A stretch of 64,000 bases of DNA from Zobellia laminariae. Lineage in GTDB: Bacteria; Bacteroidota; Bacteroidia; Flavobacteriales; Flavobacteriaceae. Made by a program: the position numbers and the translations under genes. Under the pieces are notes generated by a model. The model was given only the letters and a program-made list of their open reading frames with translations. It ran no database searches and had not been told where the DNA came from. The DNA is taken from positions 937,130 through 1,001,129 of the forward strand of contig NZ_RCNS01000003.1 of NCBI RefSeq assembly GCF_009725995.1. Reading direction: 5' to 3'. How positions within the stretch are numbered: position 1 is the stretch's first letter; every line of letters starts with the position of its first letter. Below are positions 8,416 through 17,235 of this stretch, one piece after another.

Positions 8416-10314
8416 CTATTGAAAAATAACAATACTTAAAGGTGGGATAGTCATTTCTATGGATTGCTCACGACCATGCCACGGCTTTTCTTTAATACCA
8501 GAAATTTTAGGATCAGTACCAGCTCCGCCGTATTTTTTATCATCACTGTTTAAAATGACTTTTAGTTTACCAGAATTTTTTGGTATACCTACTCTATAAT
8601 TTTCTCTAGGAACCGGAGTAAAATTACAGGCAACAAATATATCATCTTCTGCATTATTACCTTTTCTTATATAAGTTAGAACGGAGTTCTCATGATCCCC
8701 ATAATCTATCCACTGGAAACCGTCAGGACTAAATTGCTTTTGGTATAAAGCTGGGAAATTTTTATAAATACTGTTCAAATCTCTAATAAGCTCCTGCACG
8801 CCGCTATGTACGGCATACTCCGTAAGATGCCATTCTAAACTTTTCTGAAAATTCCATTCGCTGGTCTGGCCAAATTCGCCTCCCATAAAAATAAGATTTG
8901 TTCCAGGGTGCGTAAACATGTAACCGAACATTAAACGCAGGTTAGCAAAACGCTGCCACTCATCACCAGGCATGCGGTACACTAATGATTGTTTCCCATA
9001 TACCACTTCATCATGGGAAAACGGCAACATATAATTTTCTGTAAAGGCGTAAGTTGCACTAAATGTAAGATCGTTTTGGTGATGCTTTCTATAGATTGCT
9101 TCTTTTTTGAAGTATTCTAAAGTATCGTGCATCCAGCCCATCATCCACTTCATTCCAAAACCTAAACCTCCATACATAACGGGTTTTGAAACACCGGAAA
9201 ATGCTGTAGATTCTTCTGCAATAGTCTGCACATCTGGAAAACTTCCGTAAACCGCCTCATTGAACTCACGGATGAAAGATAAAGCCTCAAGGTTTTCGTT
9301 ATTACCATACATATTAGCTTCCCACTCTCCTTCTTCTCTAGAATAATCTAAATAAAGCATGGAAGCTACCGCATCTACCCGTAAGGCATCTGCATGGTAC
9401 TGATCTAACCAGAAAATTGCATTACTAATCAAAAAGGCGCGAACTTCGTTCCTTCCATAGTTAAAGATTAAACTTTTCCAATCTGGGTGATACCCTCTTC
9501 TTCTATCCGGATGCTCATAAAGATGCGACCCATCAAAAAATCCAAGACCATGTGCATCTTCAGGGAAATGTGAAGGCACCCAATCCAAAATAACTCCTAT
9601 TTCTGCTTGGTGTAATGCATCTACCAATAGTTTAAAACCTTCTGGATCACCAAATCTAGATGTTGGTGCAAAGTAACCTGTAAGTTGGTAACCCCATGAA
9701 GGATCATAAGGATACTCCATTATTGGCATGAACTCTATATGAGTAAAGCCCATATCTTTTACGTAAGCTACCAAATCTATGGCCAATTGCTCGTAGGTCA
9801 GAAAGTTTCCGTCCTTATCACGTTTCCAAGAACCTAAATGAACTTCGTAAACAGAAAAAGGTGCGTCAAGAGCATTTTTCTCTTTTCGCGTTTCCATCCA
9901 CTTTTTATCTTTCCATTCATAATCTGCCTCCCAAACAATAGATGCTGTTTTTGGAGGATGTTCACAGTATCTTGCAAACGGATCAGCCTTTTCAGTTACC
10001 GCACCGTGGTTGTTAGAGTATATTTTATACTTATAAATTTCACCCACACCAACTTCGGGAATAAAGCCTTCCCATATACCACTACCATCCCATCTTACAT
10101 TTAGCATGTGCACATTATCGTCCCAATCGTTAAAATTACCTATAACGGAGACTGCGCGAGCAGATGGAGCCCATACAGCAAAATAAGTACCCTTTACCCC
10201 ATTCAATTCCATTGGGTGGGAACCTAGTTTCTCATATAATCTAAAATGTTTTCCTGATTTAAAAAGATCTATATCAAAATCGGAGAAAAGACTAAAAACA
10301 GTTACTTGTGGCAT
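8416..10314 (-). CDS. glgB: 1,4-alpha-glucan (glycogen) branching enzyme
   Basis: The 632-residue GH13_9 enzyme has a CBM48 domain (about 20-110; GTYFAVWAPSARAVSVIGNF) followed by the catalytic barrel. DALRVDAVASM carries the nucleophile Asp314, TIAEEST the acid/base Glu at 367/368 and FSHDEVVYGK the third carboxylate Asp435. The short N-terminus, without the extra N1 module of the E. coli enzyme, and the total length fit the family. It transfers alpha-1,4 chains to make alpha-1,6 branches in glycogen. No glgA, glgC or glgP is in the window; a GH31 alpha-glucosidase follows on the same strand. Confidence 0.96.
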   Translation of the reverse strand: MPQVTVFSLFSDFDIDLFKSGKHFRLYEKLGSHPMELNGVKGTYFAVWAPSARAVSVIGNFNDWDDNVHMLNVRWDGSGIWEGFIPEVGVGEIYKYKIYSNNHGAVTEKADPFARYCEHPPKTASIVWEADYEWKDKKWMETRKEKNALDAPFSVYEVHLGSWKRDKDGNFLTYEQLAIDLVAYVKDMGFTHIEFMPIMEYPYDPSWGYQLTGYFAPTSRFGDPEGFKLLVDALHQAEIGVILDWVPSHFPEDAHGLGFFDGSHLYEHPDRRRGYHPDWKSLIFNYGRNEVRAFLISNAIFWLDQYHADALRVDAVASMLYLDYSREEGEWEANMYGNNENLEALSFIREFNEAVYGSFPDVQTIAEESTAFSGVSKPVMYGGLGFGMKWMMGWMHDTLEYFKKEAIYRKHHQNDLTFSATYAFTENYMLPFSHDEVVYGKQSLVYRMPGDEWQRFANLRLMFGYMFTHPGTNLIFMGGEFGQTSEWNFQKSLEWHLTEYAVHSGVQELIRDLNSIYKNFPALYQKQFSPDGFQWIDYGDHENSVLTYIRKGNNAEDDIFVACNFTPVPRENYRVGIPKNSGKLKVILNSDDKKYGGAGTDPKISGIKEKPWHGREQSIEMTIPPLSIVIFQ

Positions 10315-10341
10315 AGTGTTCGATTAGTTAGGTAATACTGA

Positions 10342-10349
10342 CAAATCTA
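10342..10349 (-). promoter_or_regulatory. Promoter -7 box for glgB
   Basis: TAGATTTG on the minus strand fits TAnnTTTG and ends 27 nt before the glgB start. No clear -33 TTTG is seen at the expected spacing. Confidence 0.35.
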
Positions 10350-10449
10350 AGGAACTTTACAAAAAAGCTTACATATTTGTTAATTAACTTTGGGTCAGCA
10401 TATCAATGTTACAAATAAAAGATACGAATTATCCGAAAATGGAACGCTT

Positions 10450-10477
10450 TTTGAAAAAAGAATCTTAAATATGTTTT
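10450..10477 (+). promoter_or_regulatory. Possible promoter of the collagen-like lipoprotein gene
   Basis: TTTG at 10450-10453 and TATGTTTT at 10470-10477 lie 16 nt apart. The second differs from TAnnTTTG only in its last base. The start codon is 25 nt downstream. Confidence 0.3.
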
Positions 10478-10502
10478 AAATTGAAAATATAAACTCAATA
10501 TT

Positions 10503-11072
10503 ATGAAAAAATCACTTCTCTTACTCGGTACATTTTTTACTCTATTCTTTATTTCATGCGAAGGTCCAACTGGCCCTGCCGGGTTTAATGGACGTGATGG
10601 TGAAGACGGTTTTGATGGTATACAGGGTCAAGTTTTTGAAGTAGAAGACGTAGACTTCAATTATATAGCTGCAGATAACTTATATGAGACCGTACTAACC
10701 TTTGAAGATTTCACTAGTTTCCCTGTAGAAGCAAATGATGCCGTATTAGTTTATCAATATGATAGATCAATAGAATTTGATAATGGTAGCGTCGTAAACG
10801 ATGTATGGAACTTGATACCTCAGTCCTTCTTCTATGATGAAGGAACCGTGCAGTTTGTACCAGGTCACACTACAAAAGATGTTGAGATACTTATTACAGG
10901 TAATTTTGATTTATCTGCTTTGGATGCCAGTATAACGCAAAATCAGATTTTTAGGTTTGTAATTTTACCAGGAAACGCTGCGGCAGCTAAAATGGATAAA
11001 AGTAATATTTCTTCCGTAATGAGTAGTATTGGTGTTACCGAGGCCGATGTTTTAAAAGCATCATTCAAATAA
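10503..11072 (+). CDS. Lipoprotein with short collagen-like Gly-X-Y segment
   Basis: The 189-residue protein has a lipoprotein signal ending FFISC (Cys19). Seven to eight Gly-X-Y triplets begin right behind it (GPTGPAGFNGRDGEDGF, residues 21-44), then about 145 residues of unannotated, probably beta-rich sequence. The GPTGP-type linker directly after a lipobox is common in small Bacteroidota lipoproteins, where it may act as a stiff tether holding the C-terminal part away from the membrane (inference). I do not recognise the C-terminal domain. It is flanked by a possible promoter and a strong terminator, so it is transcribed alone. Confidence 0.75.
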   Translation: MKKSLLLLGTFFTLFFISCEGPTGPAGFNGRDGEDGFDGIQGQVFEVEDVDFNYIAADNLYETVLTFEDFTSFPVEANDAVLVYQYDRSIEFDNGSVVNDVWNLIPQSFFYDEGTVQFVPGHTTKDVEILITGNFDLSALDASITQNQIFRFVILPGNAAAAKMDKSNISSVMSSIGVTEADVLKASFK

Positions 11073-11097
11073 TACGAGTCCCATAAACATAAAACAC

Positions 11098-11133
11098 ACA
11101 CCCTGCTCATATTTGAGCGGGGTGTTTATTTTT
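11098..11133 (+). terminator. Intrinsic terminator of the collagen-like lipoprotein gene
   Basis: Twelve base pairs form between 11098-11109 and 11114-11125 (one T-G wobble) around a TATT loop. TTTATTTTTT follows. Confidence 0.85.
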
Positions 11134-11177
11134 TAGGCTGAATCAAAACCGTTTCTTAAAACTATCGTAAATACCCT

Positions 11178-11185
11178 TAAATTTG
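11178..11185 (+). promoter_or_regulatory. Promoter -7 box for msrB
   Basis: TAAATTTG matches TAnnTTTG exactly, between the preceding terminator and the msrB start 55 nt downstream. TTTC at 11152-11155 is a weak -33 candidate. Confidence 0.45.
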
Positions 11186-11240
11186 AAAGGATAGAATTTC
11201 TTCTACGTCTAATTGAGAACTGATAAAAAATTAAAAAGCT

Positions 11241-11738
11241 ATGTACAAAAATATATTGATTGCTATTGCTTTCGCTCTTGTAGGCTGCCAAGGAAATTCT
11301 CAGAAAAAGGAAACTGCACAGGAAATAACGGAGAAAAAGGAAACCAATTTTAGTGTTGTTAAAACTGATGCCGAATGGCAAAAAGAACTTACCGACGCCG
11401 AGTTTTACGTGCTTCGTAAAGCTGCTACGGAAAACCCTTTTACGTCCGATATATTAGAAAATAAAAAAGAAGGCACTTACGTCTGTGCCGCTTGTGGTAC
11501 TGAACTTTTTAAAAGTAGCACCAAGTTTGACTCCGGTACAGGATGGCCAAGTTTTTATGAAGAAATAAAAGGAAATGTTGGGTACGATGTAGACTATAAA
11601 ATAGGTTACAAAAGAACGGAAGAGCACTGTGCCACTTGTGGAGGACACTTAGGCCATGTTTTTGAAGATGGTCCGGAACCAACTGGTTTAAGACATTGTA
11701 TTAACGGTGTAGCATTAGATTTTGTACCTGCGGAATAG
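11241..11738 (+). CDS. msrB: Peptide-methionine (R)-S-oxide reductase, lipoprotein
   Basis: The 165-residue protein has a lipoprotein signal (IAFALVGC, Cys16), then a complete MsrB domain. Zinc cysteines are in VCAACG (82, 85) and HCATCGGHLGHVF (130, 133). The catalytic cysteine is in RHCINGVAL (Cys153). It reduces methionine-R-sulfoxide in oxidised proteins. The signal sequence places it outside the cytoplasm, so it would repair periplasmic or outer-membrane proteins and would need an extracytoplasmic electron donor, which is not evident here. DUF1572 follows 51 bp downstream. Confidence 0.94.
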   Translation: MYKNILIAIAFALVGCQGNSQKKETAQEITEKKETNFSVVKTDAEWQKELTDAEFYVLRKAATENPFTSDILENKKEGTYVCAACGTELFKSSTKFDSGTGWPSFYEEIKGNVGYDVDYKIGYKRTEEHCATCGGHLGHVFEDGPEPTGLRHCINGVALDFVPAE

Positions 11739-11789
11739 TGTAAATGCTTTGATAATTCAATAGTTTTATATTGAAATTTACCTTTAAGC

Positions 11790-12317
11790 ATGGACTATTC
11801 TGATAATTTTATAAAGAGTGCACTTTTTGAATTTAATCGATATAAATCAATAGGTGACAATACCTTTCTACAATTAAATGAAGAAGATATTCACTGGAAA
11901 CTGAACAAAAGTGATAATTCTATTGCATTAATTGTAAAACACCTGTCCGGTAATATGCTTAGCCGATGGACAAATTTTCTTACAGAAGACGGAGAGAAAC
12001 CATGGCGCAACCGGGAAGATGAATTCATTGACCCCTACGAGACTAAAATAGAAATGCTGGCCGGCTGGGAAGCAGGCTGGCGCTGCCTTTTTAAAGCTTT
12101 AAACTCGGTAACATCAGATAATTTTGACACAACAATCAAAATAAGAAATGAGAGTCACACAATTGTAGAAGCAGTTCATAGGCAACTAGCTCATTACAGC
12201 AGTCACATTGGTCAGATCGTACTTTTAGGTAAGATGATAAAAGCCGAAAATTGGACCGCTCTTTCTATACCAAAAGGCACCTCAGAAGACTTCAACAAGA
12301 ACATGTTTAAGAAGTAA
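11790..12317 (+). CDS. DUF1572 (DinB-like) family protein
   Basis: The 175-residue cytoplasmic protein matches the DUF1572 family, a branch of the DinB/YfiT four-helix-bundle fold. SIALIVKHLSGNMLSRWTNF (about 45-64) carries the first histidine and RQLAHYSSHIGQIV (about 131-144) the other two of the metal-binding triad. Family members may be thiol-dependent transferases; a link to bacillithiol is attractive because bshC is in the same window, but this is inference. The substrate is unknown. Confidence 0.8.
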   Translation: MDYSDNFIKSALFEFNRYKSIGDNTFLQLNEEDIHWKLNKSDNSIALIVKHLSGNMLSRWTNFLTEDGEKPWRNREDEFIDPYETKIEMLAGWEAGWRCLFKALNSVTSDNFDTTIKIRNESHTIVEAVHRQLAHYSSHIGQIVLLGKMIKAENWTALSIPKGTSEDFNKNMFKK

Positions 12318-12418
12318 GGTGTTACACATACCACAAAATGTTAGTTTAACACACTACCAAACAAGTTCTTTTTAATACTAGACTTCAATTTTCGTATTAA
12401 TCTTTCCGTTTGGTTTTG

Positions 12419-12426
12419 TACTTTTG
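12419..12426 (+). promoter_or_regulatory. Promoter -7 box for lpdA
   Basis: TACTTTTG fits TAnnTTTG and lies 55 nt upstream of the start. The region upstream is T-rich with no clear -33 at the usual spacing. Confidence 0.45.
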
Positions 12427-12481
12427 CACCTGCTTAGCTAAGGCGGGCTTTTAAATATACAACAGCAAAAAAATAAAAAAT

Positions 12482-13873
12482 ATGAGCAATTTCGATGTTA
12501 TTGTTTTGGGTAGCGGACCCGGAGGATATGTTACCGCTATTAGAGCCTCACAATTAGGCTTTAAAACGGCCATTATCGAGAAAGAAAATCTAGGTGGTGT
12601 TTGTTTGAATTGGGGTTGTATACCTACCAAGGCATTATTGAAATCTGCTCAGGTTTTTAATTATCTACAACATGCAGAAGATTATGGTCTTTCTGCTGAA
12701 AATGTGGATAAAGATTTTGATGCCGTAGTAAAAAGAAGCCGTAGCGTTGCCGATGGTATGAGCAAAGGTGTTCAGTTCTTGATGAAGAAAAACAAGATTG
12801 AAGTTATCAAAGGTTATGGTACCTTAAAGGCTGGCAAGAAAGTTTCTGTTAAAGATGCTGATGGCAAAGAAACTGAATACAGTGCAGAACACATTATTAT
12901 TGCTACTGGAGCTCGCAGCCGCGAATTACCTAGTTTACCACAAGATGGTAAAAAAATTATTGGATATCGCGAGGCTATGACCTTAAAAGAACAACCAAAA
13001 TCTATGGTTGTTGTTGGTAGTGGCGCCATAGGTATTGAATTTGCCTATTTCTATAATGCTATGGGTACAGAGGTAACCGTAGTAGAATATTTACCTAGCA
13101 TTGTTCCTGTTGAAGACGAGGATATCTCAAAACAATTAGAACGTAGTTTAAAGAAAGCTGGCATAAAAATTAAGACTTCTGCAGAAGTTACTTCTGTTGA
13201 CACTTCTGGTAAAGGCATAAAAGCAACTGTAAAAACTGCTAAAGGCGAAGAAGTTATAGAGGCTGATATTGTTCTTTCTGCCGTTGGTATCAAAACGAAT
13301 ATTGAAAACATAGGTCTTGAAAATGTTGGTATTTCTACCGATAGAGATAAAATATTAGTAAACAATTACTACCAGACAAACATACCAGGTTATTACGCTA
13401 TTGGAGATGTAACTCCAGGTCAAGCACTAGCACACGTAGCTTCTGCTGAAGGTATTCTTTGTGTTGAAAAAATAGCTGACATGCATGTTGAGCCGTTAGA
13501 TTACGGTAACATTCCTGGATGTACATATTGTACTCCTGAGATTGCATCAGTAGGTCTTACCGAAAAACAAGCAAGAGAAAAAGGATTGGATATTAAAGTT
13601 GGTAAATTTCCTTTCTCTGCCAGTGGTAAAGCAAAAGCAGCTGGTACTCCAGACGGTTTTGTAAAAGTTATTTTTGATGCTAAATATGGTGAGTGGTTAG
13701 GATGCCACATGATTGGCGCAGGTGTAACTGATATGATCGCTGAAGCTGTTGTTGCTAGAAAGCTAGAAACTACAGGTCATGAAATCTTAAAAGCTGTTCA
13801 CCCTCACCCAACAATGAGTGAAGCGGTTATGGAAGCTGTTGCAGCTGCTTATGACGAAGTAATACACTTGTAA
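12482..13873 (+). CDS. lpdA: Dihydrolipoyl dehydrogenase (E3)
   Basis: The 463-residue flavoprotein has the FAD-binding GSGPGGY at 10-16, the redox disulfide GGVCLNWGCIPTK (Cys41/Cys46), the NAD-binding GSGAIGIEFA at about 178, and the C-terminal active-site HPHPTMSEAV that supplies the His-Glu pair. It reoxidises lipoamide in the 2-oxoacid dehydrogenase and glycine cleavage complexes in the cytoplasm. It stands alone here; no E1 or E2 genes are adjacent. It has its own promoter box and a terminator-like hairpin downstream. Confidence 0.96.
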   Translation: MSNFDVIVLGSGPGGYVTAIRASQLGFKTAIIEKENLGGVCLNWGCIPTKALLKSAQVFNYLQHAEDYGLSAENVDKDFDAVVKRSRSVADGMSKGVQFLMKKNKIEVIKGYGTLKAGKKVSVKDADGKETEYSAEHIIIATGARSRELPSLPQDGKKIIGYREAMTLKEQPKSMVVVGSGAIGIEFAYFYNAMGTEVTVVEYLPSIVPVEDEDISKQLERSLKKAGIKIKTSAEVTSVDTSGKGIKATVKTAKGEEVIEADIVLSAVGIKTNIENIGLENVGISTDRDKILVNNYYQTNIPGYYAIGDVTPGQALAHVASAEGILCVEKIADMHVEPLDYGNIPGCTYCTPEIASVGLTEKQAREKGLDIKVGKFPFSASGKAKAAGTPDGFVKVIFDAKYGEWLGCHMIGAGVTDMIAEAVVARKLETTGHEILKAVHPHPTMSEAVMEAVAAAYDEVIHL

Positions 13874-13892
13874 TATTTTATAATAAATTATA

Positions 13893-13945
13893 AATGGGCC
13901 TATAGGATTGTTCTTAAAACATATCTCATAGGCCCATTATTTTAT
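13893..13945 (+). terminator. Probable terminator of lpdA
   Basis: AATGGGCCTAT (13893-13903) pairs perfectly with ATAGGCCCATT (13928-13938). ATTTTAT follows. The 24-nt loop is long for an intrinsic terminator. Confidence 0.6.
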
Positions 13946-13976
13946 CTCTTAACGAATACATTAAAATCCATTTCGT

Positions 13977-14264
13977 ATGCTAAGTTTTTTTCGGATTATA
14001 GCTATTTTAGAAGGTATCTCTTATTTGGCCCTATTTGCCATTACAATGCCGTTAAAATATTTGGCAGATTTACCAATGCCCAACAAATATGTAGGCTATG
14101 CTCATGGTGCGCTATTTATCACCTACGTTATTTTGGCTATTGTACTGTGGATGGAACAAAAATGGAGCATTAAAAAAGGAATTATAATATTAGTTGCTTC
14201 CCTTCTACCCTTCGCCACTTTTTACGTGGAAAAAAAGTACTTAAGTGATACAGCTGTTGCGTAA
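13977..14264 (+). CDS. DUF3817 small membrane protein
   Basis: The 95-residue protein has three transmembrane helices (about 5-25, 41-61, 68-85) and the DUF3817 signature: FRIIAILEGISYLALF at the N-terminus, PLKYLADLPMPNKYVGYAHG in the middle and ending with FYVEKKYL. The family is widespread and of unknown function. The gene stands alone, convergent with a minus-strand beta-barrel gene 23 bp away. Confidence 0.85.
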   Translation: MLSFFRIIAILEGISYLALFAITMPLKYLADLPMPNKYVGYAHGALFITYVILAIVLWMEQKWSIKKGIIILVASLLPFATFYVEKKYLSDTAVA

Positions 14265-14287
14265 GTTTCTAGTTTTCTTTAATTAAA

Positions 14288-14806
14288 TTATCTGAAATGT
14301 CTTGCTGATAAAAAAGTATAGACAAACCCCATTGTAATGGTAGACCAATTACTATCGTTTATGGTGATACCTGTGTACGAAAAGTTAAGTTCAGATTTTG
14401 GACCCACTTGGAATCCTATTTGAGGGCGATAATAAAGTCCACCGTCGTTTCCTTCATTTAAACCAAAAGCGTTTCCAATGTCCCCTCCAATAGAAAATGT
14501 TTTTGAAGGCCATAATCTAACTGATGCTGCAAGTGGCAAAAACTGAACGCTAGGATATTCAATAGTAACATTCTGACCGGTAAATGTCTCGGCAAAACCG
14601 TGAATTATACCTGCTTTTATTCCTAAGTCAAATACTTTGTTCGGAGCCCACATATAGCCAACATCGGCGCCTATAACCACACTTACATAATCATTATACT
14701 CTCCAATAGGCATACCGGCGTGCGCGCCAATTTTAAAGCCTTCTTGTGCGAACATTGAAATACATGAAAAGGTCAGGGTCAGAAATAAACAAAAAGATTT
14801 AATCAT
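14288..14806 (-). CDS. Small outer-membrane beta-barrel protein
   Basis: The 172-residue protein has a signal peptide (FLTLTFSCISMFAQ, about 6-20) and alternating-pattern beta-strands such as FKIGAHAGMPIGEY and VYMLSFSYTGITI-like stretches, ending in an aromatic-rich strand (ITMGFVYTFLSARHFR). It resembles the 8-stranded porin-like/OmpW-size barrels common in Flavobacteria. The substrate or partner is unknown. It is similar in size and layout to the barrels at 15499 and 52794 but not an obvious close paralogue. Confidence 0.7.
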   Translation of the reverse strand: MIKSFCLFLTLTFSCISMFAQEGFKIGAHAGMPIGEYNDYVSVVIGADVGYMWAPNKVFDLGIKAGIIHGFAETFTGQNVTIEYPSVQFLPLAASVRLWPSKTFSIGGDIGNAFGLNEGNDGGLYYRPQIGFQVGPKSELNFSYTGITINDSNWSTITMGFVYTFLSARHFR

Positions 14807-14987
14807 GGTAATTTGAAATTTGGTTTGTGCTTGGTTGTTTGGTAAAACTAAAGGCTAAACGAAGTTCATTACCTTTTTGTTGTAGCTACAAATCAAAAAT
14901 CGATGTGTGACAGAAGTCTTTACTTCTGAGAGCAAGCTTCTTTATAGCCAGAAAACTCACCTATATAAAATTTAAATAGGTACTAAC

Positions 14988-15404
14988 CTACTTCAAAAAA
15001 CTCTGAATGGCCAAGTCATAACTCTGTAGACCAAAGCCAAGAATCACCCCTTTTGCAACGGGCGAGATGTAAGATACATGCCTAAACTCTTCGCGTTTAT
15101 GAGTGTTAGAAATATGAACCTCCACAACCGGCGTAGTCACCGCTTTTATAGCATCGCCAATACCTACGGATGTATGTGTGTAAGCCGCAGCGTTTAAGAC
15201 AATACCGTCATAGGAGAAACCTACTTCCTGTATTTTACCAATAAGCTCCCCTTCTATATTAGACTGAAAATATTCTAGTTGTACGTCTTTAAACCGAAAC
15301 TGTAAATCAGCAAAATAATCTTCAAAAGTTTTGTTACCGTAGACTTCGGGCTCTCGCTTGCCCAACAAATTAAGGTTAGGACCATTGATTATGATTAATT
15401 TCAT
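14988..15404 (-). CDS. aroQ: Type II 3-dehydroquinate dehydratase
   Basis: The 138-residue protein is a complete type II enzyme. IINGPNLNLLGKREPEVYG carries Arg17 and the catalytic Tyr22, SNIEGELI the dimer-interface region, NAAAYTHTSV (71-80) the substrate-binding Asn, and VEVHISN (94-100) the catalytic His. It dehydrates 3-dehydroquinate to 3-dehydroshikimate in the shikimate pathway; the native form is a dodecamer. A perfect TAnnTTTG box ends 4 nt before the ATG, so the mRNA may be leaderless. No other aro genes are adjacent. Confidence 0.95.
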   Translation of the reverse strand: MKLIIINGPNLNLLGKREPEVYGNKTFEDYFADLQFRFKDVQLEYFQSNIEGELIGKIQEVGFSYDGIVLNAAAYTHTSVGIGDAIKAVTTPVVEVHISNTHKREEFRHVSYISPVAKGVILGFGLQSYDLAIQSFLK

Positions 15405-15408
15405 ACTT

Positions 15409-15416
15409 CAAAAATA
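15409..15416 (-). promoter_or_regulatory. Promoter -7 box for aroQ, possibly leaderless
   Basis: TATTTTTG on the minus strand fits TAnnTTTG and ends 4 nt before the aroQ ATG. Transcription would start at or beside the start codon. Confidence 0.35.
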
Positions 15417-15451
15417 AACTTTTTACCGTGATTTCTAACGACACTAAAGAA

Positions 15452-15476
15452 AAACGACCGCTCAAGGCGGCCGTTT
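15452..15476 (-). terminator. Terminator of the 15499-16086 beta-barrel gene
   Basis: AAACGACCGC (15452-15461) and GCGGCCGTTT (15467-15476) form a stem. The one imperfect pair is a G-U wobble only on the minus strand, where the hairpin runs into TTTTTCTTT. This orients it to the minus-strand gene. Confidence 0.8.
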
Positions 15477-15498
15477 AATTCTATATTATATTTAATTG

Positions 15499-16086
15499 TT
15501 ACAAAAAGTATACAGCTCCTACGGATACAGCTCCATTATGCGTTCCAGAAAAATCCAACACTTTAGAAAGTCCAAAACCTAGTCTTAACTGAAAATAGAA
15601 GTTTTCGTCCATTCGGTATCCTCCTCCTAGATTAATACCCAAATCAGTTGAATTGGTGTCTTGTCCATTTAAATCTTCATCCCAGTTATCACCCAAAAGA
15701 AATCCTACCTGAGGACCAAGCTCAACTGCTACCTCATCTGTAATATGATATTTTGCCATAAGGGGAATTTGTACGTAAACCAGACTCACGTTAGAAGGAC
15801 CTAAATCTGCACCTTGTAAAGCAAAAACCAACTCGGGTTGCACATAAAAATTATCAGCAACTGGTATTTCAACTACACCTCCAATAAAAGCACCCACTTT
15901 TGCCGAGGTATTATCTGCATTCTCGCCAAGTAAAGTCGTAAAATTAATCCCTGCTTTACCCCCAAAAGAAATTTCGCCCGTATTGAGGCCGCTCGAAGGA
16001 CCAGTACCCTGTATTACCGTTTGTGCACTACTACTTTGAACTCCAAAAAAAACTAACGCTACAATAGCGTAAAACTTAATTTTCAT
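15499..16086 (-). CDS. Outer-membrane beta-barrel (porin-family) protein
   Basis: The 195-residue protein has a signal peptide (FYAIVALVFFGVQSSSAQ, residues about 5-22). Amphipathic strands follow: FGGKAGINFTTLLG, YVQPELVFALQGAD, VELGPQVGFLLG and LGINLGGGYRM, then a terminal strand GAVSVGAVYFL. This is the PorT/OmpA-like outer membrane protein beta-barrel (OMP_b-brl) type. The ligand is unknown. It is transcribed alone, ahead of its own terminator. Confidence 0.75.
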   Translation of the reverse strand: MKIKFYAIVALVFFGVQSSSAQTVIQGTGPSSGLNTGEISFGGKAGINFTTLLGENADNTSAKVGAFIGGVVEIPVADNFYVQPELVFALQGADLGPSNVSLVYVQIPLMAKYHITDEVAVELGPQVGFLLGDNWDEDLNGQDTNSTDLGINLGGGYRMDENFYFQLRLGFGLSKVLDFSGTHNGAVSVGAVYFL

Positions 16087-16267
16087 AATTACAGTTGTTT
16101 AATGAACCCCATTTAATTTGTTGTCACCCCTTACTGTTCTTATTACAAACAGATTTAAAAGGAGGAGGAAATAAACAAAATCAGAATTGGTTCGTAGTTA
16201 TATCACAATCAAAGATAGAAAACTTTACTTAGCGTCAATTCTTTAGATTAAAATTTGACTATATTTT

Positions 16268-16275
16268 TATTTTTG
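16268..16275 (+). promoter_or_regulatory. Promoter -7 box for xerD
   Basis: TATTTTTG fits TAnnTTTG 53 nt upstream of the xerD ATG. No good -33 element is seen at the right distance. Confidence 0.38.
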
Positions 16276-16328
16276 TCCACTATTCAAAAATGAATGGTAT
16301 TGAGTCTAGCAATAGTTAACTTTACACT

Positions 16329-17225
16329 ATGAATTGGGATCAAGCGCTTCAAGACTACGGGCATTATCTTAGAATAGAACGGGGACTCTCGGACAACTCT
16401 ATTAAAAACTATAGATGGGACATCACCAAACTCATCAATTTTTTAAAGGATAATTCACTAAATGACAATCCTAAACGGGTACAAAAAGAAACACTACAAC
16501 AATTTATTTATGAAGTAGCAAAGACCATGAATCCTAGGTCTCAAGCGCGGATTATCTCCGGCCTCAAAAGCTTTTTTAACTATTTGGTGTTTGAAGATTA
16601 CAGAGAAGATAACCCTATGGATTTGATAGAATCTCCCAAAATAGGCAGAAAGTTACCGGATACCCTCTCTGAAGATGAAATAAACAAAATTATAGAAGCC
16701 ATAGACCTTTCCAAAGCAGAAGGCGAGCGGAACCGCGCAATGCTCGAAACCCTTTACGGCTGTGGCCTCCGGGTTTCCGAATTGGTAGATTTAAAAATCT
16801 CAGACCTATTTTTTGAGGAAGATTTTATAAAGGTTACCGGAAAAGGTGATAAGCAACGTTTTGTACCTATTAGCGAGGTGAATAAAAAATACATTACCAT
16901 TTATAGAAAAGAAATAAGGGTACACCAGGATATTAAAAAAGGATTTGAAGACATCTTATTTCTAAACCGAAGAGGAAGACAACTTACCCGTGCCATGATT
17001 TTCACGATTATAAAGCGCCTTGCCGTAGAAATTGATCTTAAAAAAAGTATTAGCCCGCATACCTTTAGACATTCTTTTGCAACGCATTTATTACAAAATG
17101 GAGCCGACCTTAGAGCTATTCAACAAATGTTAGGACATGAAAGCATCACTACTACAGAAGTTTACGTGCATGTAGATCGAACACACCTTACAGAGGTCAT
17201 GAACAAATACCACCCAAGGAAGTAG
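16329..17225 (+). CDS. xerD: Site-specific tyrosine recombinase XerD
   Basis: The 298-residue protein has an N-terminal SAM-like core-binding domain (about 1-90) and a tyrosine-recombinase catalytic domain with all six residues: Arg148 (GCGLRVSEL), Lys172 (GKGDKQRFVP), His244 and Arg247 (SPHTFRHSFATHLL), His270 (MLGHESITTTEVYVHV) and Tyr279. The length and motifs match the housekeeping Xer recombinases that resolve chromosome dimers at dif. There are no attachment sites or mobile genes nearby, so it is not a phage integrase. No dif-like site was found in the window. Confidence 0.93.
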   Translation: MNWDQALQDYGHYLRIERGLSDNSIKNYRWDITKLINFLKDNSLNDNPKRVQKETLQQFIYEVAKTMNPRSQARIISGLKSFFNYLVFEDYREDNPMDLIESPKIGRKLPDTLSEDEINKIIEAIDLSKAEGERNRAMLETLYGCGLRVSELVDLKISDLFFEEDFIKVTGKGDKQRFVPISEVNKKYITIYRKEIRVHQDIKKGFEDILFLNRRGRQLTRAMIFTIIKRLAVEIDLKKSISPHTFRHSFATHLLQNGADLRAIQQMLGHESITTTEVYVHVDRTHLTEVMNKYHPRK

Positions 17226-17235
17226 AATACAATGG

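Noticed and set aside
16329..17225. Tyrosine recombinase as sign of a mobile element
   Set aside because: Motifs and length match housekeeping XerD; no direct repeats, tRNA gene or phage genes flank it.
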